From contig CAYYNP010000027.1 in assembly GCA_964472545.1 (NCBI GenBank), positions 1 through 55,987 on the forward strand: a stretch of 55,987 nt of DNA. The letters are read 5' to 3'. Below are positions 14,699 to 22,597 of this stretch, in pieces. The position numbers were made by a program, and so were the translations under genes. This DNA is from CAYYNP01 sp964472545 (GTDB lineage: Bacteria; Planctomycetota; Planctomycetia; Pirellulales; Thermoguttaceae). How positions within the stretch are numbered: position 1 is the first letter of the stretch; each line of letters begins with the position of its first letter. The notes under the pieces are model-generated. The model searched no databases. It had not been told where the DNA came from and worked only from the letters and a program-made list of their open reading frames with translations.

Positions 14699-16315
14699 AT
14701 GACACGAACAGATTCTGACGGGAAGACCAGCCCCTCACGCCATGCGGCACAGCCTCACCTGCAATGGGTCGCCGGCGCAGCCGCCGTGGCGAGTATCGCC
14801 CTGGTCGTGCTGACCGTCGTGCTGCGGATCGCGTATCCGTACGAGTTGGAGTGGATGGAAGGCGGCGTGTTGGACCACGTCGAGCGGATTCGCGCGGGCG
14901 AGACGATATATGGCGAGCCGACGCTGCGGTTCGTGCCGTTTATCTACCCGCCGTTCTACTATTATCTGTCGGCGGCGGCGATGAGCGTCTTTGGCGATGG
15001 GTTCCTGGGGCCGCGGCTGGTTTCGGCGGTTGCGTCGATCGGCTGTGCGTTGCTGATCGGCGGATGGGTCGTTCGCGAAACGGGCAAGCGGCTGCCGGCG
15101 CTCTGTGCGGCGGCGTTCTATCTGGCCACGTTTTCGATCACCGACGGCTGGTTCGATCTTGCCCGGGTCGATGCGCTGTTGCCGCTGTTGGTGCTCGGGG
15201 CGGCGTGGTGGATCCGATTCGGACGTGGAAGCTGGACGGCTGCGGCTGCCGGGCTGTTGCTTTGTGCCGCGCTGTTCACGAAACAATCGACAATCGTCTG
15301 GGCCGGGCCGCTGCTGCTGTGGCAACTCGTCTACTGTCGCCGACGGTTCTGGATCACGGCAGCCGCGTGGATCGTGCCGTCGGTGTTGATTTGGGCCTAT
15401 CTCCACGTGCAGAGCGACGGCTGGTTTACTTACTGGGTGTTCGTGTTGCCGAGGCAGCATCCGTGGGAATGGTGGAGTCTGTCGGGCTTTTGGCTGAGCG
15501 ACCTGCTGCCGCACGTGCCGGTGGCGCTGGCAGCGGTCGTGCTCTTGGCGTTCGTGCGGCGGCGCCGTTGGCAGCGCCGGCCGGCCGCTCTGTTCTACGT
15601 GGCGTTGGCGACCGGCGGATTCGGCGTCTCGTGGCTCTCGCGGCTGCACACCGGCGGCGGCGTGAACACGATCATCCCGGCGTTGGCGGTGACGGCCGTT
15701 TTGTTGGGGATGGCGATGGCACGCCTGCCGCGGGTGATCGAGCGCAACCGCCGACTCGCCCGTCGAAAAAGGGGACAGGCACCTCGCGACATCAGGTCTT
15801 CCCGAGGGCTGAGGTGGATGGGCTCGGAGCCAGTCCCCTTTTTCGACGGGCTGCTACAGGCCACGATACCGATCGCCGTCGCCGTGCAGTTGCTGCTGCT
15901 GGCTCCGCATCCGTGGAACTGGATGCCCACGGCCGCCGACCGCCGCGCCGGCGACGCGCTGGTCGAGCAGATCCGGCAGTGCGAAGGCGACGTGCTGGTG
16001 CCCACCAGTTCCTACCTGGCCGTCCGAGCGGGCAAGCCGGCGACCGCCCATCACATGGCCGTGATGGACCTGCTGCGGGCCACCGGCAGCGAGCCGATCA
16101 AGCGGGAGTTTCTCCACCAAGCGAACCGCGAACTCGCCGGCAGCGGCTACGAATCGATCCTGCTCTACCGCACCAAAGGATGGTTCGATTCCACCCCAAT
16201 TGCCGACGCGTTCGAGTATCGGGGGCCGGCGGTCGCGTCGCCAAACGCCTTCCTACCGAAGTCGGGCACCACCGACTACGTGCCGAAACACTACTTCGCC
16301 AGGAAGCGTGGGTAG
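14699..16315 (+). CDS. GT-C-type membrane glycosyltransferase-like protein
   Basis: A 538-residue polytopic membrane protein with about 9-11 hydrophobic helices. It opens with one helix followed by YPYELEWMEGG, whose acidic periplasmic loop is typical of GT39/PMT/ArnT-like GT-C enzymes using polyprenyl-phosphate sugars, then FIYPPFYYYLSA. A C-terminal soluble domain (about 420-538) follows. The ATG at 14699 is chosen because upstream sequence lacks family character; no strong ribosome site is seen. Residues about 354-384 are encoded by an inserted inverted repeat (15759-15850), falling in a loop between helices. It is the first gene of the polysaccharide cluster. Confidence 0.75.
   Translation: MTRTDSDGKTSPSRHAAQPHLQWVAGAAAVASIALVVLTVVLRIAYPYELEWMEGGVLDHVERIRAGETIYGEPTLRFVPFIYPPFYYYLSAAAMSVFGDGFLGPRLVSAVASIGCALLIGGWVVRETGKRLPALCAAAFYLATFSITDGWFDLARVDALLPLLVLGAAWWIRFGRGSWTAAAAGLLLCAALFTKQSTIVWAGPLLLWQLVYCRRRFWITAAAWIVPSVLIWAYLHVQSDGWFTYWVFVLPRQHPWEWWSLSGFWLSDLLPHVPVALAAVVLLAFVRRRRWQRRPAALFYVALATGGFGVSWLSRLHTGGGVNTIIPALAVTAVLLGMAMARLPRVIERNRRLARRKRGQAPRDIRSSRGLRWMGSEPVPFFDGLLQATIPIAVAVQLLLLAPHPWNWMPTAADRRAGDALVEQIRQCEGDVLVPTSSYLAVRAGKPATAHHMAVMDLLRATGSEPIKREFLHQANRELAGSGYESILLYRTKGWFDSTPIADAFEYRGPAVASPNAFLPKSGTTDYVPKHYFARKRG
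15759..15850. repeat. Family E inverted repeat inside the GT-C-like gene
   Basis: Perfect 18-bp terminal inverted repeats (15759-15776 and 15833-15850, core CGAAAAAGGGGAC) that extend with two mismatches to about 25 bp. The 92-bp element is read in frame, giving a basic ARRKRGQAP...PVPFFDG stretch between two membrane helices. Confidence 0.8.
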
Positions 16316-16318
16316 TGT

Positions 16319-16360
16319 GGGGGTTCTGGGGGCACTGCAAACCCCCGCGCAACACGGGGG
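16319..16360 (+). repeat. Alternative G/C hairpins between GT-C and flippase genes
   Basis: GGGGGTT (16319-16325) can pair with AACCCCC (16340-16346), and the same CCCCC can instead pair with GGGGG at 16356-16360, giving two mutually exclusive stems just downstream of a stop codon. This may be a repeat remnant or an attenuator-like leader; there is no U-tract. Confidence 0.4.
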
Positions 16361-16448
16361 ACTTGGGGTTGACTCTCCTGGGCAATCCTGCCAAACTCCC
16401 GCCCCCATTCGTCCTGCTCGGCCCGTTGTGGCCCGAAGGAGACGCGAC

Positions 16449-17831
16449 TTGCCATCGACCGCCGGGAAATCTGCGCCGCCGTCCGTCACGCCGCTCTCGC
16501 TGCGCCGCAACTGTTCGTGGTTCCTCACGGCCAACCTGGTCAACATGGCATGTCAGTGGGGCCGTGTGGTGTTGTTGGCCCATTTGGCCGGTGTGGAGAT
16601 GGTGGGCACGGTCGTGTTGGCGTTTGCGATTTGCGCGCCGGTCAACGTGTTGGCCTACCTCGGGCTGCGCGGCACCGTGGCCACCGACACCCGGGGCGAA
16701 TACGCCTTCGGCGACTACTTCGCGTTGCGTTTGATCATGGCCGCCATGGCCTTGTTGATCGTGGTGGGGATCGTGGCGGCCTCGGCCTACCGAGGGCAGA
16801 CGGCGTGGATCATCCTCGTGGTGGCCGTTGGTGAACTCTTCCGATCGGTCAGCGACATCTTCCACGCCCTGTTCCAACAACACGAACGTATGGACCGGAT
16901 GGCGATTTCGGTGATGCTTCGCGGCGGGCTGATGTTGGCACTGCTGGCCGTCGGCGTGTTGCTGACCGGCAGTGTGCTGTGGGGGATGGTCGGGTTCCCG
17001 TTGGCGATGGCGGCCACGTTCTTCGCTTTCGATCTGCCTACCGGAGCACGCATCGTACGCAACTCGCCGCTGCGGCAGGGCGTGCCGGATGGAAGCGTCG
17101 ACGTGCCGCGTGGCGGACTGCGCCCGCGATTCGACGTCCGCACGATGCTCCGCCTGGCGTGGCTGGCGTTGCCGTTGGGGGTGGCCATGATGATGGTCTC
17201 GCTGGCGTCGAGCATTCCACGATACATGGTCGGGCATTACCTGGGACTGCACACGCTGGGCGTCTTCGTGATGATCCTCTATCTGGCGATGGTGGGCTCG
17301 AAGCTGGGGGCCGCGATGTCGCAATCGGCCGGGCCGCGGCTGGCCAAGCTCTACGCGGCCGGCGACCTGGCAGCCTATCGACGATTGCTCGTGAATCTGC
17401 TGGCCGTGACGGCCGGCATGGGAGTGGCCGTGGTGGCGGCGGTGGCGGTTGTCGGCGGCCCGATCTTGGGCCTGATTTACGGTGCCGGGTTCAGCCGGCA
17501 TGCCCCCTTGGCCGTCTACCTGATGGTGGCGGGCGTAATGATGTACATGACCACGCCGCTTTCGCAGGCCATCGACGCCATGCGGCGTTTCAAGACGCAC
17601 CTGGCGATGCGCGTGGCGGGGATCGTCGCGTTGTTGGCCGCCGCGCCGGGACTGATCGAGGCCTACGGACTGAAGGGGGCAGCGATGGGCATGTTTCTCG
17701 GCTACGCCACGACCGTGCTCGGATGCACGGCCGTGGTGCTGTGGGCCGTGCGCCCTGCTCCAAGGAAGAGAACAGACAAAGCGAGATTCCGCCTGCCGGC
17801 GACCGGTGCTGCGCAGGCGGTGCCGCCTTGA
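16449..17831 (+). CDS. Lipopolysaccharide/oligosaccharide flippase (Wzx-like, MATE superfamily)
   Basis: A 460-residue protein with about 12-14 transmembrane helices spread along its length, in the arrangement of polysaccharide_synt (Wzx/RfbX) flippases: an early LTANLVNMACQWGRVVLLAHL, a SVSDIFHALFQQHERMDRMA segment, a second half starting RFDVRTMLRLAWLALPLG, and a basic cytoplasmic tail. It would flip the lipid-linked repeat unit to the periplasm. AAGGAG seven bases before a TTG at 16449 sets the start; the longer frame from 16200 runs back over the previous gene. It sits between the GT-C gene and the first glycosyltransferase. Confidence 0.85.
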   Translation: MPSTAGKSAPPSVTPLSLRRNCSWFLTANLVNMACQWGRVVLLAHLAGVEMVGTVVLAFAICAPVNVLAYLGLRGTVATDTRGEYAFGDYFALRLIMAAMALLIVVGIVAASAYRGQTAWIILVVAVGELFRSVSDIFHALFQQHERMDRMAISVMLRGGLMLALLAVGVLLTGSVLWGMVGFPLAMAATFFAFDLPTGARIVRNSPLRQGVPDGSVDVPRGGLRPRFDVRTMLRLAWLALPLGVAMMMVSLASSIPRYMVGHYLGLHTLGVFVMILYLAMVGSKLGAAMSQSAGPRLAKLYAAGDLAAYRRLLVNLLAVTAGMGVAVVAAVAVVGGPILGLIYGAGFSRHAPLAVYLMVAGVMMYMTTPLSQAIDAMRRFKTHLAMRVAGIVALLAAAPGLIEAYGLKGAAMGMFLGYATTVLGCTAVVLWAVRPAPRKRTDKARFRLPATGAAQAVPP

Positions 17832-17934
17832 CGCGACAAGCGCGCGTCGAGGGACGCGGCCGCCACATGAGCAGGCCGCCGAAGAAAGCCGGGCGACAAC
17901 GAAGCCAGACGTCAAGGAAGACGCGAGGCCGCAG

Positions 17935-19131
17935 ATGCCAAGACCGATCAAAATCCTCCACGTGTTCTCCCGCATGGGACTCGGCGGGGCCGAGCTGCGC
18001 ACATTGGAGGTCTTCCGCCACATCGACCGCCGGCAGTACGTGACGCAATTCTGCGCCATCTCGGGCCTCGAAGGTGAACTCGACGCAGAGATCCGTGCGT
18101 TGGGCGGGCGCGTCCACCTGTTGGGGCGCCGGCAGATCGGCTTCTCTGCACGATTCCGGCGACTGCTGCAGCACGAGCAATTCGACGTGGTCCACACGCA
18201 CATGCTCAACTACTCCGGCTATATCTTGCGGCTGGCGGCGCAGTGCGGGGTGCCGGTGCGCGTGGCGTTGTTTCGCAGCTCGCAGGACGGCAAACCGTCC
18301 GGGCTGCGGCGACGTATCTACCGCCGGCTGATGCGGCGTTGGATCGACCGCCACGCCACGAAAATCGAGGCGGTCAGCGAAGGGGCCATGGAGGCCGTTT
18401 GGGGAGCCGGATGGCAGCGCGATCCGCGTTGCGAGGTGATCTTCGACGGGCTGGATCCGTCCCGGTTTCAGACCACCGCCGACGGCCGCGCCGTCCGCCG
18501 CCAGTTCGGCTTTCCCACTGACGCGCCGCTGTGCATCCACGTCGGCCGGATGGCCCGGCCCAAGAACCACGTGCGGCTGCTGGCGATCTTCGCGCGGCTG
18601 CTCGAGCGAAAGCCCGACGCCCGGCTGCTGCTGGTCGGCCGCGGCGGGAATCGGATCGAACGCGACGTTCGGCGAAGGATCGGCGAACTGGGGATCGACG
18701 GCCAGGTGAGGGTTTGTGGGGAATGCGACGACGTATCGCACCTGCTGCTGGCGGCCGACGTGATGGTCTTCCCTTCGCTTTGGGAGGGATTGCCGGGCGC
18801 CGTGCTTGAAGCCTGCGCGGCCGGCACGCCCGTGGTTGCCAGCGACCTGCCCGGGGTGCGCGAGATCGCCGCCCGGCTGCCGCGCGTCGAATTCCTGCCG
18901 CTTTCGGCCCACGACCGACGCTGGGCCGACGTCGTTGGCAAGACTCTCGAACAAGAGAACGCCCCTGCAACCCGCCGCGAGACCCAACGGGCGTTTGCTG
19001 CCAGCGAGTTCGATGTGACCCGTTGCGCAGCCGCACACTGTCGTGTGTGGCAAGGTGGCCGTTCGGAGCCGGCCGCCGTGCACAGCTCAAGGAAACGGAG
19101 GTCCGTCCCATGGACAACGGTCGCGCAATGA
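17935..19131 (+). CDS. GT4 glycosyltransferase (first of a tandem pair)
   Basis: A 398-residue GT-B glycosyltransferase. The N-terminal Rossmann domain carries the GLGGAELRTLEV glycine loop; the C-terminal nucleotide-sugar domain has HVGRMARPKNHVRLL, LLLVGRGG, and FPSLWEGLPGAVLEACAAGTPVVAS with the EGLPxxxLE motif of GT4. It transfers a sugar in the cytoplasm during repeat-unit assembly. The ATG just before PRPIKILHVFSRMG is chosen by family alignment; no strong ribosome site is visible. Its end overlaps the next gene by 22 bases. It is clearly paralogous to that gene throughout. Confidence 0.88.
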   Translation: MPRPIKILHVFSRMGLGGAELRTLEVFRHIDRRQYVTQFCAISGLEGELDAEIRALGGRVHLLGRRQIGFSARFRRLLQHEQFDVVHTHMLNYSGYILRLAAQCGVPVRVALFRSSQDGKPSGLRRRIYRRLMRRWIDRHATKIEAVSEGAMEAVWGAGWQRDPRCEVIFDGLDPSRFQTTADGRAVRRQFGFPTDAPLCIHVGRMARPKNHVRLLAIFARLLERKPDARLLLVGRGGNRIERDVRRRIGELGIDGQVRVCGECDDVSHLLLAADVMVFPSLWEGLPGAVLEACAAGTPVVASDLPGVREIAARLPRVEFLPLSAHDRRWADVVGKTLEQENAPATRRETQRAFAASEFDVTRCAAAHCRVWQGGRSEPAAVHSSRKRRSVPWTTVAQ

Positions 19132-20456
19132 CGCACGCGTCTACTTCGGCGAACGACTCGACGACGTCGGCCGCTTCCGGCGGCCGGCCGGCTTCGCGTG
19201 TGTTTTCGCCCCATCTGCAATACGGCCCTGCCGCCGGACCGAAGCCGATCAAGGTGTTGCACCTGGTCGGCCGCGTGGGGCGCGGCGGTGCCGAGGTTCG
19301 CTCGGTGCGGGTCTTGCGTCAGGTCGACCGCCGCCGATTTGCATTCCATTTCTGTGCCGTTTCAGGGCGCCCCGGCGAGTTCGACGACGAGGTCCGCTCG
19401 CTGGGCGGCCAAGTCCACCTGATCAGCCGTGGACGGAAGGACTTTGCCCGGCGCTTTGCCGAGTTGCTTCAGCGCGAACAATACGACGTCGTCCACAGCA
19501 ACCTGCAACTCGTTTCCGGTTATCTTTTACGGCTGGCGGCCCAGAACGGCGTGCCGATGCGGATCGCCCAATTCGTCAATTCGCAAGACGACCGGATCCG
19601 CGGGCTGGCGCGCAAGGTCTACCGCCGGGCCGCCTCACTGTGGGACGACCGCTACGCGAGCCGGCGGGTGTTGCGGCGCTGGATCGACCGTCATGCGACC
19701 CATATCCTGGGCTTAAGCGAGTGGTCGTTGACCGGCGGTTGGCGGGCGAACTGGCGCGACGACCCGCGCTGCCACGTAGTCTACGACGGTCTGGACCCGG
19801 CGGAATTCGACGCGCCGGCCGAGCGCGACGCCGTATTGCAGGAGTTTGGCCTCGACAACGAAGGCCCGCTCTGCATTCACGTCGGGCGGATGGCCCGGCA
19901 AAAGAACCACGTTCGCCTGGCCGACGTCTTCGCCGCCTTGCTCAGGCGTCGGCCGACGGCCCAACTGTTGCTGGTCGGCCGCACGGTCGTCGGCCGCGAC
20001 GCCCACACGATGTACGACCGGCTACGGCGGCGGATAGCACGGCTGGGCATTGCCGATCGGGTGGTGTTCGCCGGCGAACGGGCCGACGTGCCGCGGCTGC
20101 TCAACGCGGCCGACGTGTTCCTCTTCCCGTCGCTGCACGAGGGGCTCGGCGACGTCGTGCTCGAATCGTCGGCGGCCGGCACGCCCGTGCTCGCCAGCGA
20201 CCTGCCGTGCATTCGCGAGATCGCCACGCGGCTGCCGGGCGTACACTATCTGTCGCTGAATGAGCCCAACGCCAGATGGGCCCGGCATGCCGATCTGCTG
20301 TTGGCCCAGCCCCGAACGCCACGCCAGCGGTGCAGCGCCCTGAAGACCTTTTCCCGCAGCGTATTCACCATCGATCGGTGTACCGATTCGCTCTGCCGCA
20401 TCTGGCAGGGCGAGGCGACGACTGCCAAGCGGAGGTTTGACGCCGAGCATGGCTAA
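19110..20456 (+). CDS. GT4 glycosyltransferase (second of a tandem pair)
   Basis: A 448-residue paralogue of the preceding enzyme, with the same landmarks: GRGGAEVRSVRVLRQVDRR, HVGRMARQKNHVRLAD, LLLVGRTVVGRD, FPSLHEGLGDVVLESSAAGT. It has an extra 40-residue N-terminal leader and an insertion around residues 190-200. GGAGG eight bases before the ATG fixes the start. The two probably arose by tandem duplication and diverged to add different sugars. Its end overlaps the next gene by 8 bases. Confidence 0.88.
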   Translation: MDNGRAMTHASTSANDSTTSAASGGRPASRVFSPHLQYGPAAGPKPIKVLHLVGRVGRGGAEVRSVRVLRQVDRRRFAFHFCAVSGRPGEFDDEVRSLGGQVHLISRGRKDFARRFAELLQREQYDVVHSNLQLVSGYLLRLAAQNGVPMRIAQFVNSQDDRIRGLARKVYRRAASLWDDRYASRRVLRRWIDRHATHILGLSEWSLTGGWRANWRDDPRCHVVYDGLDPAEFDAPAERDAVLQEFGLDNEGPLCIHVGRMARQKNHVRLADVFAALLRRRPTAQLLLVGRTVVGRDAHTMYDRLRRRIARLGIADRVVFAGERADVPRLLNAADVFLFPSLHEGLGDVVLESSAAGTPVLASDLPCIREIATRLPGVHYLSLNEPNARWARHADLLLAQPRTPRQRCSALKTFSRSVFTIDRCTDSLCRIWQGEATTAKRRFDAEHG

Positions 20457-21828
20457 GGCTTCGCTACGATTGATGTTCTTCGTCACCGGGATGAGTTTCA
20501 TCATTCCGAAGCTGGGCGAAACGCTGAGCATCGCCTTTGGCGGGCTGTTCGACGCGATGCCGCCGCGGTCGCTGGTGCTGATCCTCTGCGCCCCGGTGGT
20601 GGTGATGGGCGCCGCCTGTTTCTGGCAGGTGCGCTCGTTCGCCCGAACGTGGCCGGCCGTGCTTTGCGCGGCGATCGCTTGGGTGGGATTGCTCTACGGC
20701 ACCGGCCGGGAAGACCATCGCGGCTGGGTCAACGCCACCTACATGACCGCCATCTTGCCGGCCGCCGCGCTGATCGTGAAGCATCGATGCTGGTGGCTCT
20801 GCGTACGGTCGCACGTGATGGGCAACGCGTTTGCATTGGGGCTGGTCGTCTGGTTTGAATGGCAGGCGGGCAAGCTCTTCACGCTCGGTGCGCTGCACCG
20901 TTTCGGTAACCTTCGCAGCGTCGACGATAGCACGCGGCTTGGCGATCCGAACGTGATGGGCGGCCAATTGGCGCTGGCGGCCGTGCTGGCGTTCGTTCTC
21001 TACCTAAGAAGCGGTACCGCAACCAAGACGGCCGACGGCAAGACGGTCCGCGCCCGACATTTCGGCCTGGGCTGGACGATTGCCCTCTCGCTGGCCTGCC
21101 TGCTGACCGCCTCACGCGGAGCGTTTGTGGCCTGGGGCGGCGGTATGATGCTGGCGATGTTCAGTGCCCGGCGGCGGGAGAAGACCAAGCTGGCCGACCT
21201 GGTCGCCATGGCGGGCGTGTTGATCCTCTCGACCGTGTTCGTGGTGGCGGCGATCGACTTCAAGCCCTGGCAGACGCTCGAATCGCGCCTGGACGGCTAC
21301 GCCGTGCGCAGCGCCTCCGGCCGGCTGCCCCTTTGGCAAGGGGCCTTCGACGCCTGGCGATCCAATCCGCAACACTTCTTCATCGGCGCCGGCGCCGGAT
21401 TGGCGCCCACGGCCTTGGGTGCCCAGATGGGTTACGTCAAAAGCGACGGCGTGAGCATCGCCACGGTCGATTGTCACAACTCGTTCATTGAATGGGGGCT
21501 GAATTTCGGCCTGGTGGGCATGATCGCCGGGCTGTGGCTGGTCGTCGGCGCCGCGATCCGGGCCCGCCGCTTCGATCGACGCGACCGCACGCTCAACCGG
21601 CAAACGATCCTGATCTGCTATGCGCTGGCCGCGATGACGTTCGTCACGGTGTTTCAGCTTTCGTTCTTGGCTGCCGGGGCGTTGATCCTGGCGATGGTCT
21701 CCGATTCGCCGCCGGCAACCAAGGCCGCCGCCCGCCAAAGTAGTTGCCAAAGTAGTCATCTCGCTCCGCGAGATGTCCCCTCGTCTTGCGGAGCAAGACG
21801 GCCACAATTTCACGGAGCCCACGGATGA
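20449..21828 (+). CDS. O-antigen ligase/polymerase-like membrane protein
   Basis: A 459-residue polytopic protein with about 10-11 helices. The large loop contains GRLPLWQGAFDAWRSNP and then DCHNSFIEWGLNFGLVGM, the HNxxxE/WGxxG signature of Wzy/WaaL O-antigen ligase proteins. It would polymerise the glycan repeat or transfer it to an acceptor in the periplasm. The ATG at 20449 overlaps the upstream stop; a TTG at 20437 is possible but too close to GGAGG. The last 30 residues are encoded by a palindromic repeat (21757-21800) and are not family-like. Confidence 0.82.
   Translation: MAKASLRLMFFVTGMSFIIPKLGETLSIAFGGLFDAMPPRSLVLILCAPVVVMGAACFWQVRSFARTWPAVLCAAIAWVGLLYGTGREDHRGWVNATYMTAILPAAALIVKHRCWWLCVRSHVMGNAFALGLVVWFEWQAGKLFTLGALHRFGNLRSVDDSTRLGDPNVMGGQLALAAVLAFVLYLRSGTATKTADGKTVRARHFGLGWTIALSLACLLTASRGAFVAWGGGMMLAMFSARRREKTKLADLVAMAGVLILSTVFVVAAIDFKPWQTLESRLDGYAVRSASGRLPLWQGAFDAWRSNPQHFFIGAGAGLAPTALGAQMGYVKSDGVSIATVDCHNSFIEWGLNFGLVGMIAGLWLVVGAAIRARRFDRRDRTLNRQTILICYALAAMTFVTVFQLSFLAAGALILAMVSDSPPATKAAARQSSCQSSHLAPRDVPSSCGARRPQFHGAHG
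21757..21800. repeat. Family G paired hairpins at the end of the O-antigen ligase-like gene
   Basis: Two perfect 8-bp hairpins in a row: CATCTCGC-TCC-GCGAGATG (21757-21775) and CGTCTTGC-GGA-GCAAGACG (21782-21800). The two are also inverted copies of each other, and all their differences are compensatory pair changes (A-T to G-C, C-G to T-A); the 3-base loops are complementary. They are read through as the C-terminal tail of the protein. Confidence 0.85.
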
Positions 21829-22586
21829 CCGTACGCGAATACGTTCAACGCCTCAAGACGACGCCCAACGGCGATTCGGCCCATCTCGAACTCGATCCCG
21901 CCAAGGAGATCGACTACCTGGCCATGGCCGAGGGCCGCTTGCAGCGGATCATGGACTCGATCCCGTCGCGCCCCGGGCCGACGCGGCTGTTAGACGTCGG
22001 CACCACGCCGTTTACGCTGCTGATCAAACAGACCTATCCGCACTACGACGTCTGGACGCTCGACCGCACGAACCTGCTGCGCGATCGCTGCCGGACGGCC
22101 GGCGTGGAGCTTCGGGCGTGTGATCTCGACGACGGCCTCTTCCCGTTCGACGACGGCTTCTTCGACGTGGTGGTCTTCACCGAGGTGCTCGAGCACGTCT
22201 TCGCCCCGCCGACCGGCGTGCTTGGCGAGGTGAAGCGGATCATGGCCCCCGGCGGCCGGCTGATCCTGGGCGTGCCCAATATCGCCCGGCTCTCCAAACG
22301 GCTGCGGCTGCTGTTCGGGGCCTCGCCGCTGCCGCCGGCCGATCACCAGATGAACAAAGACTGGGTACACGGCCACGGCCACATCCACGAATACACGCGA
22401 TCGGAAATCGTCTCGCTCTGCCGATCGATCGACCTGCCGGCCACCAGCGTGCAGATGCTCTCGCCCAGCCCGTGGGACGTGCTCCGCGGGCGGCTGAAGG
22501 TCAGCTTCAAACGGTTCGTCTACATCTGCGTGGTTTCGATGTTCCCGCAGTTTCGCGATCACATCCACATCGAGTGTTGTAAGTAG
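21825..22586 (+). CDS. SAM-dependent methyltransferase (type 11-like)
   Basis: A 253-residue class I methyltransferase. TRLLDVGTTPFTLLI (about 52-66) is the SAM-binding motif I, with TT replacing the usual GxG Gly pair; DVVVFTEVLEHVFAPP is motif IV/post-I, and MAPGGRLILGVPN is motif VI. Probably O- or N-methylates a sugar of the polysaccharide. The ATG overlaps the upstream stop (ATGA), preceded by CGGAG, so translation is coupled. A His-rich GHGHIHEYTR segment near residue 185 is typical of sugar methyltransferases in such clusters. Confidence 0.85.
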   Translation: MTVREYVQRLKTTPNGDSAHLELDPAKEIDYLAMAEGRLQRIMDSIPSRPGPTRLLDVGTTPFTLLIKQTYPHYDVWTLDRTNLLRDRCRTAGVELRACDLDDGLFPFDDGFFDVVVFTEVLEHVFAPPTGVLGEVKRIMAPGGRLILGVPNIARLSKRLRLLFGASPLPPADHQMNKDWVHGHGHIHEYTRSEIVSLCRSIDLPATSVQMLSPSPWDVLRGRLKVSFKRFVYICVVSMFPQFRDHIHIECCK

Positions 22587-22597
22587 GGCCCGGCCGA

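Noticed and set aside
16098..18209. Long open frame (703 codons) on the minus strand
   Set aside because: It lies antisense to the flippase and neighbouring genes, has Arg/His/Gln-rich shadow composition and no ribosome site or domain.
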